17,322 nt of DNA from Clostridia bacterium (lineage in GTDB: Bacteria > Bacillota > Clostridia > Christensenellales > CAG-1252). The stretch lies in contig SACC01000006.1 in NCBI GenBank assembly GCA_009928745.1, forward strand, positions 1-17,322. Reading direction: 5' to 3'. The notes under the pieces were generated by a model, which saw nothing but the letters and a program-made list of their open reading frames with translations, was not told the origin of the DNA and did no database searches. This document shows, piece by piece, positions 7,985 through 15,640 of this stretch (its first letter is position 1; each line of letters starts with the position of its first letter). The position numbers were made by a program, and so were the translations under genes.

Positions 7985-10666
7985 TTAATCTGTCACCTTA
8001 TTATCTGAATAGGTAATACTGATGCTTATCAATTTATCTGCCGGCAATTCTATTATTGTTTTGTCCGAATGCGAATCGAACTCAATTGCTTTGCCATTAC
8101 ATACAACCGTTGAAGGCTTGTCTTTATAACAAAATATTAGTTTCAGTTTGTTCGCGCTGAGCGGTTTGTACTGTATATCAAACCGCTGCCCGTCGCGCTT
8201 GACACAAAGCAATCTTGAGGCAACTTCGTAGCTATCTTTAGGTATTGTCGGCGCGATAATAAGCTCGTCAGCCGTGAATTCTACCCCCAGTAGCTTAAAT
8301 ATCGTATACTGCTGCCAGGTATGCGCATGAAGATTTAATACAGGGAAGTCTTCCCAGTCCATACCGACTGTCAGCTTGAACAGCTTTTCCCGTTTGCCGG
8401 TATATGGATTTTTGCTGTTTTGTGTGCGTCCGGGGTATTTTGCGTATGACGCGTTGACCGAATCTGGACCGCTCCATATTCCGTACCAAATCTCGGGATA
8501 AGCTTCCGCCTGCGCATAGCGGGAATTCTTCAACCATTCTTCGTAAGCGTACTTGCCATTGATTTTTGACAGCGCCCATACGAGATAGCCGTTAATTGCC
8601 GGCCATATGCCGCCGTTCTCCAGCGTGCCTACGTCGAGCCCCTTGCTGTTCTCGGTTTTGTCCTTATCGTAGCTTATCAACGAGGCGCCGTTAGGATTAT
8701 TAAGCATTGTTCGGATATTATCTGCAAGTGTCTGCGCGTCATCACCGCTTAACGCTTCGCCGATTAATGCCCAAGGTTGAGGCTCTAGCCACAAAAGATC
8801 GTCTCCCAGCCATCCGAGTTTCTCTCCCATAAAAGCGCGCTTGAACCACTTGCCGTTCCATTGTTTTGCAACCGCTGCCTTGATATCGTCCGACCACTGA
8901 ATAGAGTTGACAGCCTCGTCTACCTTGCCGATTGCTTTGAGCATTTCTCCAAATATACGGAAAGAGTATATTGCAATAGCCGAATTAAGCATTGACTCGC
9001 TGTGCTTTTGAGCGTACTTTGTCTTGGTAATTGGCACTCTCCCGTACACCGCCTGGTCGTTCCAGTCGCCCGTCCTCATTCTTACCAGACCATGCTCGCC
9101 TTTGCCTATTTCCTCTTGTATATATTTGTAGGCAAGCATAACGCCTTCAAGCACCGTGCGCTCCGTCTTGCCGCCGTCCTTTTTGCTGGTATACTTTGTG
9201 TCAAGAAAGGCGTAGTCGCGTGTAGCAAGCACATATTCTGCAACAAAATTCAACAGCATAAGCTGAAGATCAGAAGGAACCATAACAGCTGCGAACATCA
9301 TACCGTAACCGTGAGTTGCGTAAGGCAACTCGCCTTTGTCTGACATCTCGCGCAAGGAAAACAGGATGTGTTCTCTTGCAATATACGGCTCGGAGTATAT
9401 GAACGGCAACGCGTGCTGCAACTGGTCGCGTGGAGCGCCTTGCAACCCCATAAGATATTGATAATGACCGCCCTGTGACAATATATGCGCTTCAAAATAA
9501 TCCGAATATGTCATACTTCCGCGTAGATATGCGTTATGCCACATAAATTCTCTGTCAATCCATTCCTCGCCAGATATAGTAATAGATATTCTGTCCGTTT
9601 TCCATTTTTGAATGGTATGATTAAGCAAATCGTCAATATTTTTGCTCTTATAGTCTTTAATTAGCTTTGCAAGCGCGCTATTTTCGCGTGAATAAACAAA
9701 GGCAAAGGTAAGCGTCTTTTCTTCGTTCGGTTTAAGTGTGAAACAGTTTTTTAGTAAAAACATATCGACAGACTTGCCGCATTTCGTATTGCCATTCTTA
9801 AAATAGTCGGGAAAATTCACCCCACCCGAACCAAAAAACGAGGGCGCGTCAGTAAGTGTCGATACAGTATCGTTAAGACAATAATAAGCGTTGTCATAAG
9901 GCTCGCGGTCAACCCCCGAATTGTTTTTGACTGCAAAGAATCTTGCCGAAAACTTTCTGAATAAGCCTTCCGCTGCGCTTTGACCGATACGGGCAAGAGA
10001 CAGTGACGGCTTATACTTTCGGCTAAGGTTAAAGCCGTATTCGTTTTTTAATATGGTCTTTGTATAATCCTTTTCCAGTCGGCGACGGCATCTTGATACA
10101 TTGGCTGTGTTGAAGGTGAGCTGCGCCGAGCAATAGTGTGTAAAAGTGAATTGATAGTTATGAGCCGCCATATAGTCATACCATTCAAACTCAACGGGTT
10201 TGTCAGTGATATTTTTTATTACAACTTTTTTGAGCATTACAGGGTCGTCGCCGTAGGGCGCGAACATTATCTCCTCGACTTCCGCTTCGTCGTTTTTTGT
10301 TATCTTACGCATATAGCCCGCGCCGTATTCGCGGCGCATTTCTTGTCCGTCGTAATAGGTGCGCAATAGCTTCTTGCCCTTCAAGTAGCCGAATCCGCCG
10401 CCATATTGGAGCTTCTCGGGATTGTAATCATTCAAAAACTTTGGACATCTTTCATCGTGTCGCAGCTGGATATATCCAAAATTAGAACAAAGCGCGACAA
10501 TGCGGTCATTGCCAAAGCAAAAACTGTGGTTGCGCCTGTCGTTCCATGCCTTATTAGTCATGGTAAGCGCTTTTGTATCGTTAATCTGGTTGATTTCATA
10601 TAGATATGCTGCAGAGCCTGACAATCCTTCTATCCATTTGCCAAAATATCCGTTGCCGCCATTCAT
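7985..10666 (-). CDS. GH94-like six-hairpin glycosidase or phosphorylase
   Basis: This 893-residue enzyme has no signal peptide and should be cytoplasmic. An N-terminal beta-sandwich (roughly 1-320) precedes an (alpha/alpha)6 barrel. Recognisable GH94 (formerly GT36) landmarks in order: the RDQLQ segment (about residue 417), the catalytic GDWND motif (Asp534/Asp537 pair), WNGKWFKRAF, QPWALIGEAL, ENGGIWPAIN, and a C-terminal LLGVEFTADELIIAPTIP tract. Two phosphate-site tracts of known phosphorylases look changed: the His expected after NGG-x-x is Ala here, and the GT-A-x-W tract reads HAHTWQQ. So it may hydrolyse rather than phosphorolyse its beta-glycoside (inference). The ATG at 10666 is preferred over the GTG at 10672 because AGAGG (10672-10676) sits 5 bases before it. 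The start is 8 bases after the 4Fe-4S gene stop, and the stop is 1 base before the esterase start. Confidence 0.85.
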   Translation of the reverse strand: MNGGNGYFGKWIEGLSGSAAYLYEINQINDTKALTMTNKAWNDRRNHSFCFGNDRIVALCSNFGYIQLRHDERCPKFLNDYNPEKLQYGGGFGYLKGKKLLRTYYDGQEMRREYGAGYMRKITKNDEAEVEEIMFAPYGDDPVMLKKVVIKNITDKPVEFEWYDYMAAHNYQFTFTHYCSAQLTFNTANVSRCRRRLEKDYTKTILKNEYGFNLSRKYKPSLSLARIGQSAAEGLFRKFSARFFAVKNNSGVDREPYDNAYYCLNDTVSTLTDAPSFFGSGGVNFPDYFKNGNTKCGKSVDMFLLKNCFTLKPNEEKTLTFAFVYSRENSALAKLIKDYKSKNIDDLLNHTIQKWKTDRISITISGEEWIDREFMWHNAYLRGSMTYSDYFEAHILSQGGHYQYLMGLQGAPRDQLQHALPFIYSEPYIAREHILFSLREMSDKGELPYATHGYGMMFAAVMVPSDLQLMLLNFVAEYVLATRDYAFLDTKYTSKKDGGKTERTVLEGVMLAYKYIQEEIGKGEHGLVRMRTGDWNDQAVYGRVPITKTKYAQKHSESMLNSAIAIYSFRIFGEMLKAIGKVDEAVNSIQWSDDIKAAVAKQWNGKWFKRAFMGEKLGWLGDDLLWLEPQPWALIGEALSGDDAQTLADNIRTMLNNPNGASLISYDKDKTENSKGLDVGTLENGGIWPAINGYLVWALSKINGKYAYEEWLKNSRYAQAEAYPEIWYGIWSGPDSVNASYAKYPGRTQNSKNPYTGKREKLFKLTVGMDWEDFPVLNLHAHTWQQYTIFKLLGVEFTADELIIAPTIPKDSYEVASRLLCVKRDGQRFDIQYKPLSANKLKLIFCYKDKPSTVVCNGKAIEFDSHSDKTIIELPADKLISISITYSDNKVTD

Positions 10667-10674
10667 ACTCACCT

Positions 10675-11898
10675 CTATGATTTTATAGTTGTTTCAGGAT
10701 GTTTTTTAATCTGCTCTTGCGTGTATTCGTGGAAAGGCTCGGTTGCTTTTCGTCTCATCTTGCGTATTTTTGCCGGACACGTTGTTACACACAGCCCGCA
10801 GCCTAAGCATTTGCTTTCGTCAAGTATCGGCAACCCGTCGGCAAAACTTATTGCGCCGAAGTAGCATCTTGTTGCGCATTTTCCGCATTTTACGCACTTT
10901 TCAAGCTCGGTTTGTTCGCAGACAAAGCCCGAAGCCCTTACCATCGGTATATTGTATCTTATTTTAATAAACATTGGCACGCACGCTTTATTGTCGCAGT
11001 TGCAGAGTACATACATCTTTCTGCCTTGCGGCGAGGATACGCACATAATCTGATGCACCAAGCCGATATCCTCGAATTCTTTAAGTTTTTTCAAAATATC
11101 GTCCGCCACCATATAACCTGTATCGGGATACTTCGTCATAGAATCGTCAAGGGAGGCGACTTCGGCGATAAGCATACATGTACCGCGCGGTATATGACTA
11201 TCCGATTGTCTGAAAGATTTGCAGGAACATGGCCAGATTTGTCCGACTTTGGCGCGCTTAACTAGCTCCATTATGCTTTCGTAAGGCATAATCTCCACAC
11301 CTCTTCCCAGCGAGCTGTCCGCCGGAACTAAAAACCCCGCGTAATAATTGGTGAACCAGTCGAATGTACGCTTGGCGAATGCGCCGAATACCTTATGCTC
11401 GGACTGCTTAGCCCACCACAGAAAAAAGTCCAGCGAGCGTACTTCGCATTGATTGCCAAAATAGTCAACCATATGATAATCCATCTTATCCAACCAACTC
11501 ATTTTTTTGCTGGTAGGATATATATGTTTTTTCTCTGCCTTTGTTCTAATAAACTCTTTGTTTTGAAGTTTGCACATCCTCTTTTCTAATTTTTGTTTCC
11601 AATATCCGCTGGAGTTAAGCACCCACAACTTATGTAGAGAGGAAAATTCGGGATGTTTTACATAAAAATTCTCAATATACGGGTCTTTGCAGGTAGCAAG
11701 CGTGTGAAAATCTCCCATAATCTTTGATATTTTATCTTCGCTAAAATTATTGTAAGCAACGCTTTTTTTGAATTCGGCGCGCCTATTACTTTCCCAAACT
11801 TTAGCCACAACGGCGAAAAAAGCGACGATTAGCGTCATGACGAAGATTTTCCATACCGAAAGTTTAAGTTCACCGTGTTTATCTGTAATTTTTTTCAT
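10675..11898 (-). CDS. Membrane-anchored 4Fe-4S protein with extra cysteine motif
   Basis: This 407-residue protein has one N-terminal membrane helix (about residues 14-33). The C-terminus holds two ferredoxin-type 4Fe-4S motifs: CVKCGKCATRC (Cys335, 338, 341, 345) and CLGCGLCVTTC (Cys364, 367, 370, 374), with a basic tail after them. A separate cysteine set in the middle, PCSC (224, 226), Cys241 and CNCDNKAC (299, 301, 306), could bind a further cluster or metal. Similar CxC plus CNC-x4-C patterns occur in uncharacterised ferredoxin-like proteins of anaerobes (recalled, not checked). It should move electrons at the membrane; donor, acceptor and substrate are unknown. It is the first gene of the operon with the GH94-like enzyme and the esterase, an unexpected pairing. 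The promoter is at 11928-11956, and AGAGGA at 11904-11909 sets the ATG. Confidence 0.85.
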   Translation of the reverse strand: MKKITDKHGELKLSVWKIFVMTLIVAFFAVVAKVWESNRRAEFKKSVAYNNFSEDKISKIMGDFHTLATCKDPYIENFYVKHPEFSSLHKLWVLNSSGYWKQKLEKRMCKLQNKEFIRTKAEKKHIYPTSKKMSWLDKMDYHMVDYFGNQCEVRSLDFFLWWAKQSEHKVFGAFAKRTFDWFTNYYAGFLVPADSSLGRGVEIMPYESIMELVKRAKVGQIWPCSCKSFRQSDSHIPRGTCMLIAEVASLDDSMTKYPDTGYMVADDILKKLKEFEDIGLVHQIMCVSSPQGRKMYVLCNCDNKACVPMFIKIRYNIPMVRASGFVCEQTELEKCVKCGKCATRCYFGAISFADGLPILDESKCLGCGLCVTTCPAKIRKMRRKATEPFHEYTQEQIKKHPETTIKS

Positions 11899-11927
11899 AC
11901 ATATCCTCTATTAATGATATATATCTC

Positions 11928-11956
11928 ATTATAAAGGTTTGAAGGTATTTATGCAA
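11928..11956 (-). promoter_or_regulatory. Promoter of the 4Fe-4S/GH94-like/esterase operon
   Basis: On the minus strand, TTGCAT (-35, 11951-11956) and a perfect TATAAT (-10, 11928-11933) are spaced by 17 bases, giving a leader of about 25 bases before the 4Fe-4S gene ATG. It lies immediately after the terminator of the HD-domain gene, so the operon is transcribed independently. Confidence 0.75.
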
Positions 11957-11959
11957 TAC

Positions 11960-11986
11960 GCAAAAAAACGCTTTCGCGTTTTTTGC
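11960..11986 (-). terminator. Terminator of the HD-domain gene
   Basis: Inverted repeat GCAAAAAA-CGC / GCG-TTTTTTGC with a 4-base loop and one bulged A, about 75 bases after the stop of the 12060-13514 gene. The A-tract and T-tract on both sides make it a typical intrinsic terminator that could work in either direction. Confidence 0.75.
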
Positions 11987-12059
11987 TTTCCATATATTAC
12001 TTTCATAATTGCGTTGTTTTACTTTATGTATATCAGTAAGATAAACTTATTTTTTTCCC

Positions 12060-13514
12060 TTAAACGCCGTATTGCGCTCCGCCTTCTTCAAAAAAGCGTT
12101 TTGCATCATCGAACAATTTGGTATATTCGGAATACTTTTTGCTAACCTCTTCGATAAGCGGCAAATAAAACTTCTTTGTCTCCGCCCATTTTTTTATGCG
12201 TTTTTCCTCGCTTGCATTGTTCAATGAGCTCATATTGTGCATTCTGTCTGCAACTTTTACCGCTGTTGCTTGCGCGTCAGTTTTTATATTATCGAGATAT
12301 TGGCGCATATTATTTTCCTCTTTGTAATCCAAATCTTTTTTCTTGGACACCATATCGACGATATCCGCCACTCGACCATTAGCCAATCCGGCGATTTTTG
12401 CCATATCGCAGCCGGGCAAATCCTCAATACAATCATGAAGGAGCGCAGACGTCAAGGTATCTTCGTCAGTTATGCCGCTATCCATAAGAATTTTGACAAC
12501 GTTCAAAGGATGATAATAATAATCCTCTCCGCTATACCTTTTGTAGCCCTTTTTTGCATTCATGTTGTCCATAAGATAGTCAAGGCTCTTTACAAGAGTA
12601 CCGCTCGGATATTTCTCTTTTAAACTTGTAACAAAGTTGTGTTCTTCCTTGAGCGGGGCGAATATTTTTATTGTTTGGCTTGATTTTTTAAAATTGTTGT
12701 AAAGCAAGACGCTTACCGTTACCGCGCTTATAAGTATCGGGAGCAACTTGGTAATGTACTCGAACAAATTGCTTTGCGCAAAAACTTCCAGACTGTCAGT
12801 GAGTATTAGCATAACAATAATAATATACATTATAACAAGCGCTAAGGTATTGCGCGCAAGATACATCAAGCGTATATTTTGCTGTGTTTTTTTATCAAGA
12901 TCGTCATATTTGTGTTTGTTTTTATTGTAAAAATAAAACGCAGCTTCTCCTATAAGATTGGATATAAGCGCACCGGCTGCAAGAATGAAAAATCCGTAAT
13001 TAAAACCGTGCGCGTATGCGTAATAAGTTGTATATATGGTTATACCTACCGTAGCATTGCTAAAAAACGTGGAGATATGAGAAAAAACATTACTGTTATT
13101 ATATATCAATTGGCATAACACAAAACCCGCAATAATAACTATTGAGCTAAGCAGTTTGATGCCAATATTGCCGATACTATTGACCGTATTAGCGCCAGCC
13201 ATTATAAGCGCAACTCCTCCAAAAAACGATAGAATTCTCAACATCAAAAAGATCTGATAATTGAGGGGATTTTTGTTATACTTGATATCATCTCCGCTCA
13301 TTTTATAAAAATAATAGACTATCTGATAAAGCACCGCAAAAATTGCGGCAAATGTAAGCGAGAGCATATACAATCTGTCTTTGGCGATAAAACCCTTTTC
13401 CAGCGTCAATCCGCAGAGCATAATAAGAGCCGCAAAGGCAATCTTCAAGCATAGCCTATACAATACAACCGGAGTTTTGGTACTTTTTCTTTTAATATTA
13501 GCTTCTTTACCCAT
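12060..13514 (-). CDS. Membrane protein with RelA/SpoT-type HD hydrolase domain
   Basis: Of 484 residues, about 1-275 form roughly eight membrane helices (near 17-36, 48-70, 86-107, 118-137, 150-168, 172-192, 216-238, 252-272). Residues ~300-475 are an HD domain of the RelA/SpoT hydrolase type: RYSGEDYYYHPLNV (metal ligand His335), ALLHDCIED (His360, Asp361, with Glu364/Asp365 in the catalytic position) and VKVADRMHNM (Asp423), all aligning with the motifs of (p)ppGpp hydrolases. No synthetase, TGS or ACT domain follows. The predicted activity is Mn2+-dependent removal of the 3'-pyrophosphate of (p)ppGpp or a related nucleotide at the cytoplasmic membrane face (inference). The ATG has AGAGG 4 bases upstream. 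It is a single-gene unit with a perfect-consensus promoter, a ~195-base leader and its own terminator. The membrane part is not recognised as a known sensor. Confidence 0.88.
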   Translation of the reverse strand: MGKEANIKRKSTKTPVVLYRLCLKIAFAALIMLCGLTLEKGFIAKDRLYMLSLTFAAIFAVLYQIVYYFYKMSGDDIKYNKNPLNYQIFLMLRILSFFGGVALIMAGANTVNSIGNIGIKLLSSIVIIAGFVLCQLIYNNSNVFSHISTFFSNATVGITIYTTYYAYAHGFNYGFFILAAGALISNLIGEAAFYFYNKNKHKYDDLDKKTQQNIRLMYLARNTLALVIMYIIIVMLILTDSLEVFAQSNLFEYITKLLPILISAVTVSVLLYNNFKKSSQTIKIFAPLKEEHNFVTSLKEKYPSGTLVKSLDYLMDNMNAKKGYKRYSGEDYYYHPLNVVKILMDSGITDEDTLTSALLHDCIEDLPGCDMAKIAGLANGRVADIVDMVSKKKDLDYKEENNMRQYLDNIKTDAQATAVKVADRMHNMSSLNNASEEKRIKKWAETKKFYLPLIEEVSKKYSEYTKLFDDAKRFFEEGGAQYGV

Positions 13515-13717
13515 ATAACCTCTTAATTATTTGTTAGCAACCCGCGAGCCTTAGAAAATTTTGTTAATAGCTAATCCCGAACTTAAGTTGCCATTAATCC
13601 AAATGAATAATAGGTTACAAAAAGCGTATATTGTTGCTTACCTTTAATATTATATTCCGCTTCTTGGTTAACAAATCTTTACATTTTCGCTTTTGGTTTA
13701 TCTTGTTTTATTATTTA
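13515..13717 (-). other. Long 5' leader of the HD-domain gene
   Basis: If transcription starts just after the consensus promoter, the transcript carries about 195 untranslated bases before the ATG. I see no match to a riboswitch or T-box consensus that I know, no convincing terminator hairpin and no plausible leader peptide. It contains a short GC-rich patch (CTCGCGGG) near 13541-13553. Confidence 0.4.
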
Positions 13718-13746
13718 ATTATATTAATAAAATCATATATTGTCAA
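13718..13746 (-). promoter_or_regulatory. Perfect-consensus SigA promoter of the HD-domain gene
   Basis: On the minus strand, TTGACA (13741-13746) and TATAAT (13718-13723) are separated by exactly 17 bases, an unmodified housekeeping consensus. Strong constitutive transcription would be expected unless leader or protein control limits it. Confidence 0.8.
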
Positions 13747-13945
13747 TTTGTTTGATACATTTTGAAAATTAAGAGTCATAACGCAAAAATGGCGTGCAAG
13801 TAATTGAAAGCAAAGTTTTAAGTTGAACTCGCATTATTAATAGCTTAGTCGGGGTTATCAGCACTTTATATCGTAATGCGTTAAGCTAATTTATGTATAA
13901 TTTGGCTACGCTGCCTTACTTAATTTATTATTCGCATAAAATATT
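13747..13945. other. AT-rich gap without recognised gene
   Basis: This lies between the HD-gene promoter and the GC-rich hairpins. No coding frame with a ribosome binding site, tRNA or known RNA family was recognised on either strand. Confidence 0.5.
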
Positions 13946-13975
13946 CGTCCGCCCTAGGTTTTCCTAGGACGGACG
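13946..13975. repeat. GC-rich hairpin, CCTAGG core
   Basis: A 13-base inverted repeat with one C-A mismatch and a TTTT loop: CGTCCGCCCTAGG pairs with CCTAGGACGGACG. It is much richer in GC than its surroundings and lies between the terminator of the anti-sigma gene and the HD-gene promoter, so it is not needed as the terminator of either. On the plus strand it is followed by GTGATTTTTG, so it could end a plus-strand transcript. Confidence 0.7.
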
Positions 13976-13988
13976 GTGATTTTTGTCG

Positions 13989-14035
13989 GGTGCGCCGTAG
14001 CTTTGCGCGCAAAGCGTCGCATAGCTAGGCGCACC
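13989..14035. repeat. Compound GC-rich palindrome
   Basis: Outer arms GGTGCGCC (13989-13996) and GGCGCACC (14028-14035) are perfectly complementary. They enclose a perfect 16-base palindrome GCTTTGCGCGCAAAGC (14000-14015) and a short linker. The element forms a closed two-level structure, begins 13 bases after the previous hairpin, and probably belongs to one structured unit with it. It could be a REP-like repeat or part of a structured RNA; copy number in the genome is unknown. Confidence 0.7.
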
Positions 14036-14098
14036 TTCTACCCCTTATTGTATCGCCTATAAATATAATGCTTTGATAATTAATTTTGTCCCAAAATA

Positions 14099-14125
14099 AA
14101 AAGAGGTCGAATCTCAACCTCTTTT
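14099..14125 (-). terminator. Terminator of the sigma/anti-sigma operon
   Basis: AAAAGAGGT pairs with ACCTCTTTT, continued by two inner pairs after one C-A mismatch and closing a 3-base loop, 24 bases after the stop of the 14149-14838 gene. On the minus strand the stem runs into TTTTTATTTT, a typical intrinsic terminator. Confidence 0.78.
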
Positions 14126-14148
14126 GATGTTAGATAAAATATCTTTTT

Positions 14149-14838
14149 TTACTCGAAAAGCTCGTCTAATAATTCTGATATATCCATTTCCTCAAAGCAG
14201 GATGCCTCTATGTTATAGGTTACCCCATTTGATTCAAATTCGATATAATATGAATAATCATATTCATTTTCCATTTCTCTCCTGTACTTAACAGTCTGTC
14301 CGTTATATGTCGTTTCGGAGCCTAAAATTGCGAATTTTACTGTTGTGACACGTATTTTGCCTATATAGCACAGCAACATGACTTCTTCAATTCTTTCCCC
14401 CCAGATAACCAAATCAATTTTTAAGCCGACCACTTCCGAGGTTTCGCGTATTTTTATAATCTTATAACTGCTTTCCATGACCTCGGATATCACTGATTTT
14501 ACCAAGCTGTTGTTATCAGCATTGAATTCTTCTATTGTAGTAGGATCAAACATATCTATTTCTTCGTCGTCGTAATATCGCGCTCCCTCGTCAATAATAT
14601 CGGGGTCTTGCGTATCGGGTTTATTCAAGAATATAGGTAAAAATATGCCGAGAAAAACCGAAACAGCAATTATACATATAACACCTGCCAACATTGCCTT
14701 ATTAAAGCGTCTAGGCGCTTTCGCTTGATGGGGAGTTACTTCCTCCTTGGCATAAAACTTTGCCAAATCTTTATCGGCATCTCTCTTGCGCGTGTCTACG
14801 TATTCGTTAATTAAATTATCAACCTTTTTTTTATCCAT
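14149..14838 (-). CDS. Single-pass membrane protein, probable anti-sigma factor
   Basis: This 229-residue protein has a charged cytoplasmic N-terminus (residues 1-47), one membrane helix (about 49-71) and an extracytoplasmic domain (72-229) rich in acidic residues and predicted beta-strands. Position is the main evidence: it follows an ECF sigma gene by 76 bases and ends at a shared terminator, the usual place for the membrane-bound anti-sigma partner. The short cytoplasmic part would have to bind the sigma factor. I see no zinc-binding HxxxCxxC motif of the ZAS class and no RsgI or DUF4179 signature, so this is not a known anti-sigma domain by eye. It could instead be a sensor or target of the sigma factor. 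The start is set by AGGAGA 5 bases upstream of the ATG. Confidence 0.75.
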   Translation of the reverse strand: MDKKKVDNLINEYVDTRKRDADKDLAKFYAKEEVTPHQAKAPRRFNKAMLAGVICIIAVSVFLGIFLPIFLNKPDTQDPDIIDEGARYYDDEEIDMFDPTTIEEFNADNNSLVKSVISEVMESSYKIIKIRETSEVVGLKIDLVIWGERIEEVMLLCYIGKIRVTTVKFAILGSETTYNGQTVKYRREMENEYDYSYYIEFESNGVTYNIEASCFEEMDISELLDELFE

Positions 14839-14914
14839 ATTTCTCCTACTATATACTGATGCTTCAACAGAGCATTCATTAATAATACTCCAAGCTTATA
14901 AAAATATAATGCAA

Positions 14915-15490
14915 TTAATCCTCATCTTTGTCCCATCCGTCTTCAATTAGAACCTGTTTGACAATATCAATTGCCCTTTGTCTGAGCCTTTGAACATTAG
15001 ATTTTGAAATAAATAATACTTTTGCTATTTGCCTTACTGTTTTTTCCTCGTAACATACCAACATAAATACTTTTTTTTCATCATCCGTCATTTGAATTAT
15101 TGCTCGGTCAAACGTATCCCGCAACGCTATTTGCCTTACTAACAAATCTAAATCTTCAGTGGATTTTTCAAATTCGGCAATATCATCAATGTTTAAAGGC
15201 AAAATATTGCGCTTTTGCTTGCGCAATCTCATTTTAACCAAATTTTCAAATATTTTAGTAAAATAATTAAAGCCGTTGGCGACATACCAGCATCTACTGC
15301 AATATTTATGAATATCTAACCAAAAATCTTGAACCGCGTCCTCGGCTTCCATCCTGTTTTTTAGATATCTGACAGCAATAAAATAAAGGTGAGAGCCCAT
15401 ATGCTCATGCAGCACAGTAATGGCGGCGTTATTCCCCTCGCGTATTTCTTTTATGCACTTGTTAATTTTTTCTATCGTATTGTAATTCAT
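14915..15490 (-). CDS. ECF-type (sigma-70 family) RNA polymerase sigma factor
   Basis: This 191-residue protein has only sigma regions 2 and 4. Region 2 (about residues 24-92) includes YFIAVRYLKNRMEAEDAVQDFWLDI, the helix that binds the polymerase coiled coil and -10 element. Region 4 (about 129-182) shows MTDDEKKVFMLVCYEEKTVRQIAKVL followed by the recognition helix SKSNVQRLRQRAI. Length and layout fit ECF or SigI-like sigma factors of Firmicutes. It directs polymerase to a private promoter set; the target genes cannot be inferred here. The next gene, a membrane protein, is its likely inhibitor. The start is the ATG at 15490, with a weak AAGGCGA site 5 bases upstream, implying modest translation. 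A SigA-like promoter lies at 15612-15640. Confidence 0.88.
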   Translation of the reverse strand: MNYNTIEKINKCIKEIREGNNAAITVLHEHMGSHLYFIAVRYLKNRMEAEDAVQDFWLDIHKYCSRCWYVANGFNYFTKIFENLVKMRLRKQKRNILPLNIDDIAEFEKSTEDLDLLVRQIALRDTFDRAIIQMTDDEKKVFMLVCYEEKTVRQIAKVLFISKSNVQRLRQRAIDIVKQVLIEDGWDKDED

Positions 15491-15584
15491 GCGTCTCGCC
15501 TTATGTTGATATTTAAATAGCCAAATTAGTTAATTTACAAATTGCTTACTTCTTTATAAAAACTAGCGCTAACTCTTGCTACTA

Positions 15585-15599
15585 AATACTAAAAGTATT
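15585..15599. promoter_or_regulatory. Dyad AATACT-AAA-AGTATT in the sigma-gene leader
   Basis: A perfect 6-base inverted repeat with a 3-base spacer sits just downstream of the likely start of transcription, flanked by further weak symmetry (ACTAA and TTAGT). It could be an operator or a leader hairpin; AT-rich chance dyads are common here. Confidence 0.35.
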
Positions 15600-15611
15600 A
15601 ATACATTAGTA

Positions 15612-15640
15612 ATTATACAAGTTAATTTAATTAAAAACAA
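15612..15640 (-). promoter_or_regulatory. Candidate promoter of the sigma/anti-sigma operon
   Basis: On the minus strand, TTGTTT (-35, 15635-15640) and TATAAT preceded by TTG (-10, 15612-15617) are spaced by 17 bases. The leader to the sigma ATG is about 115 bases. A self-recognised ECF promoter was looked for, but none could be named. Confidence 0.55.

Noticed and set aside
9002..9343. Plus-strand frame inside the GH94-like gene
   Set aside because: It is antisense to conserved catalytic motifs and encodes no recognisable domain.
10667..10672. GTG start for the GH94-like gene
   Set aside because: The AGAGG site would overlap the GTG codon; the ATG two codons later is correctly spaced.
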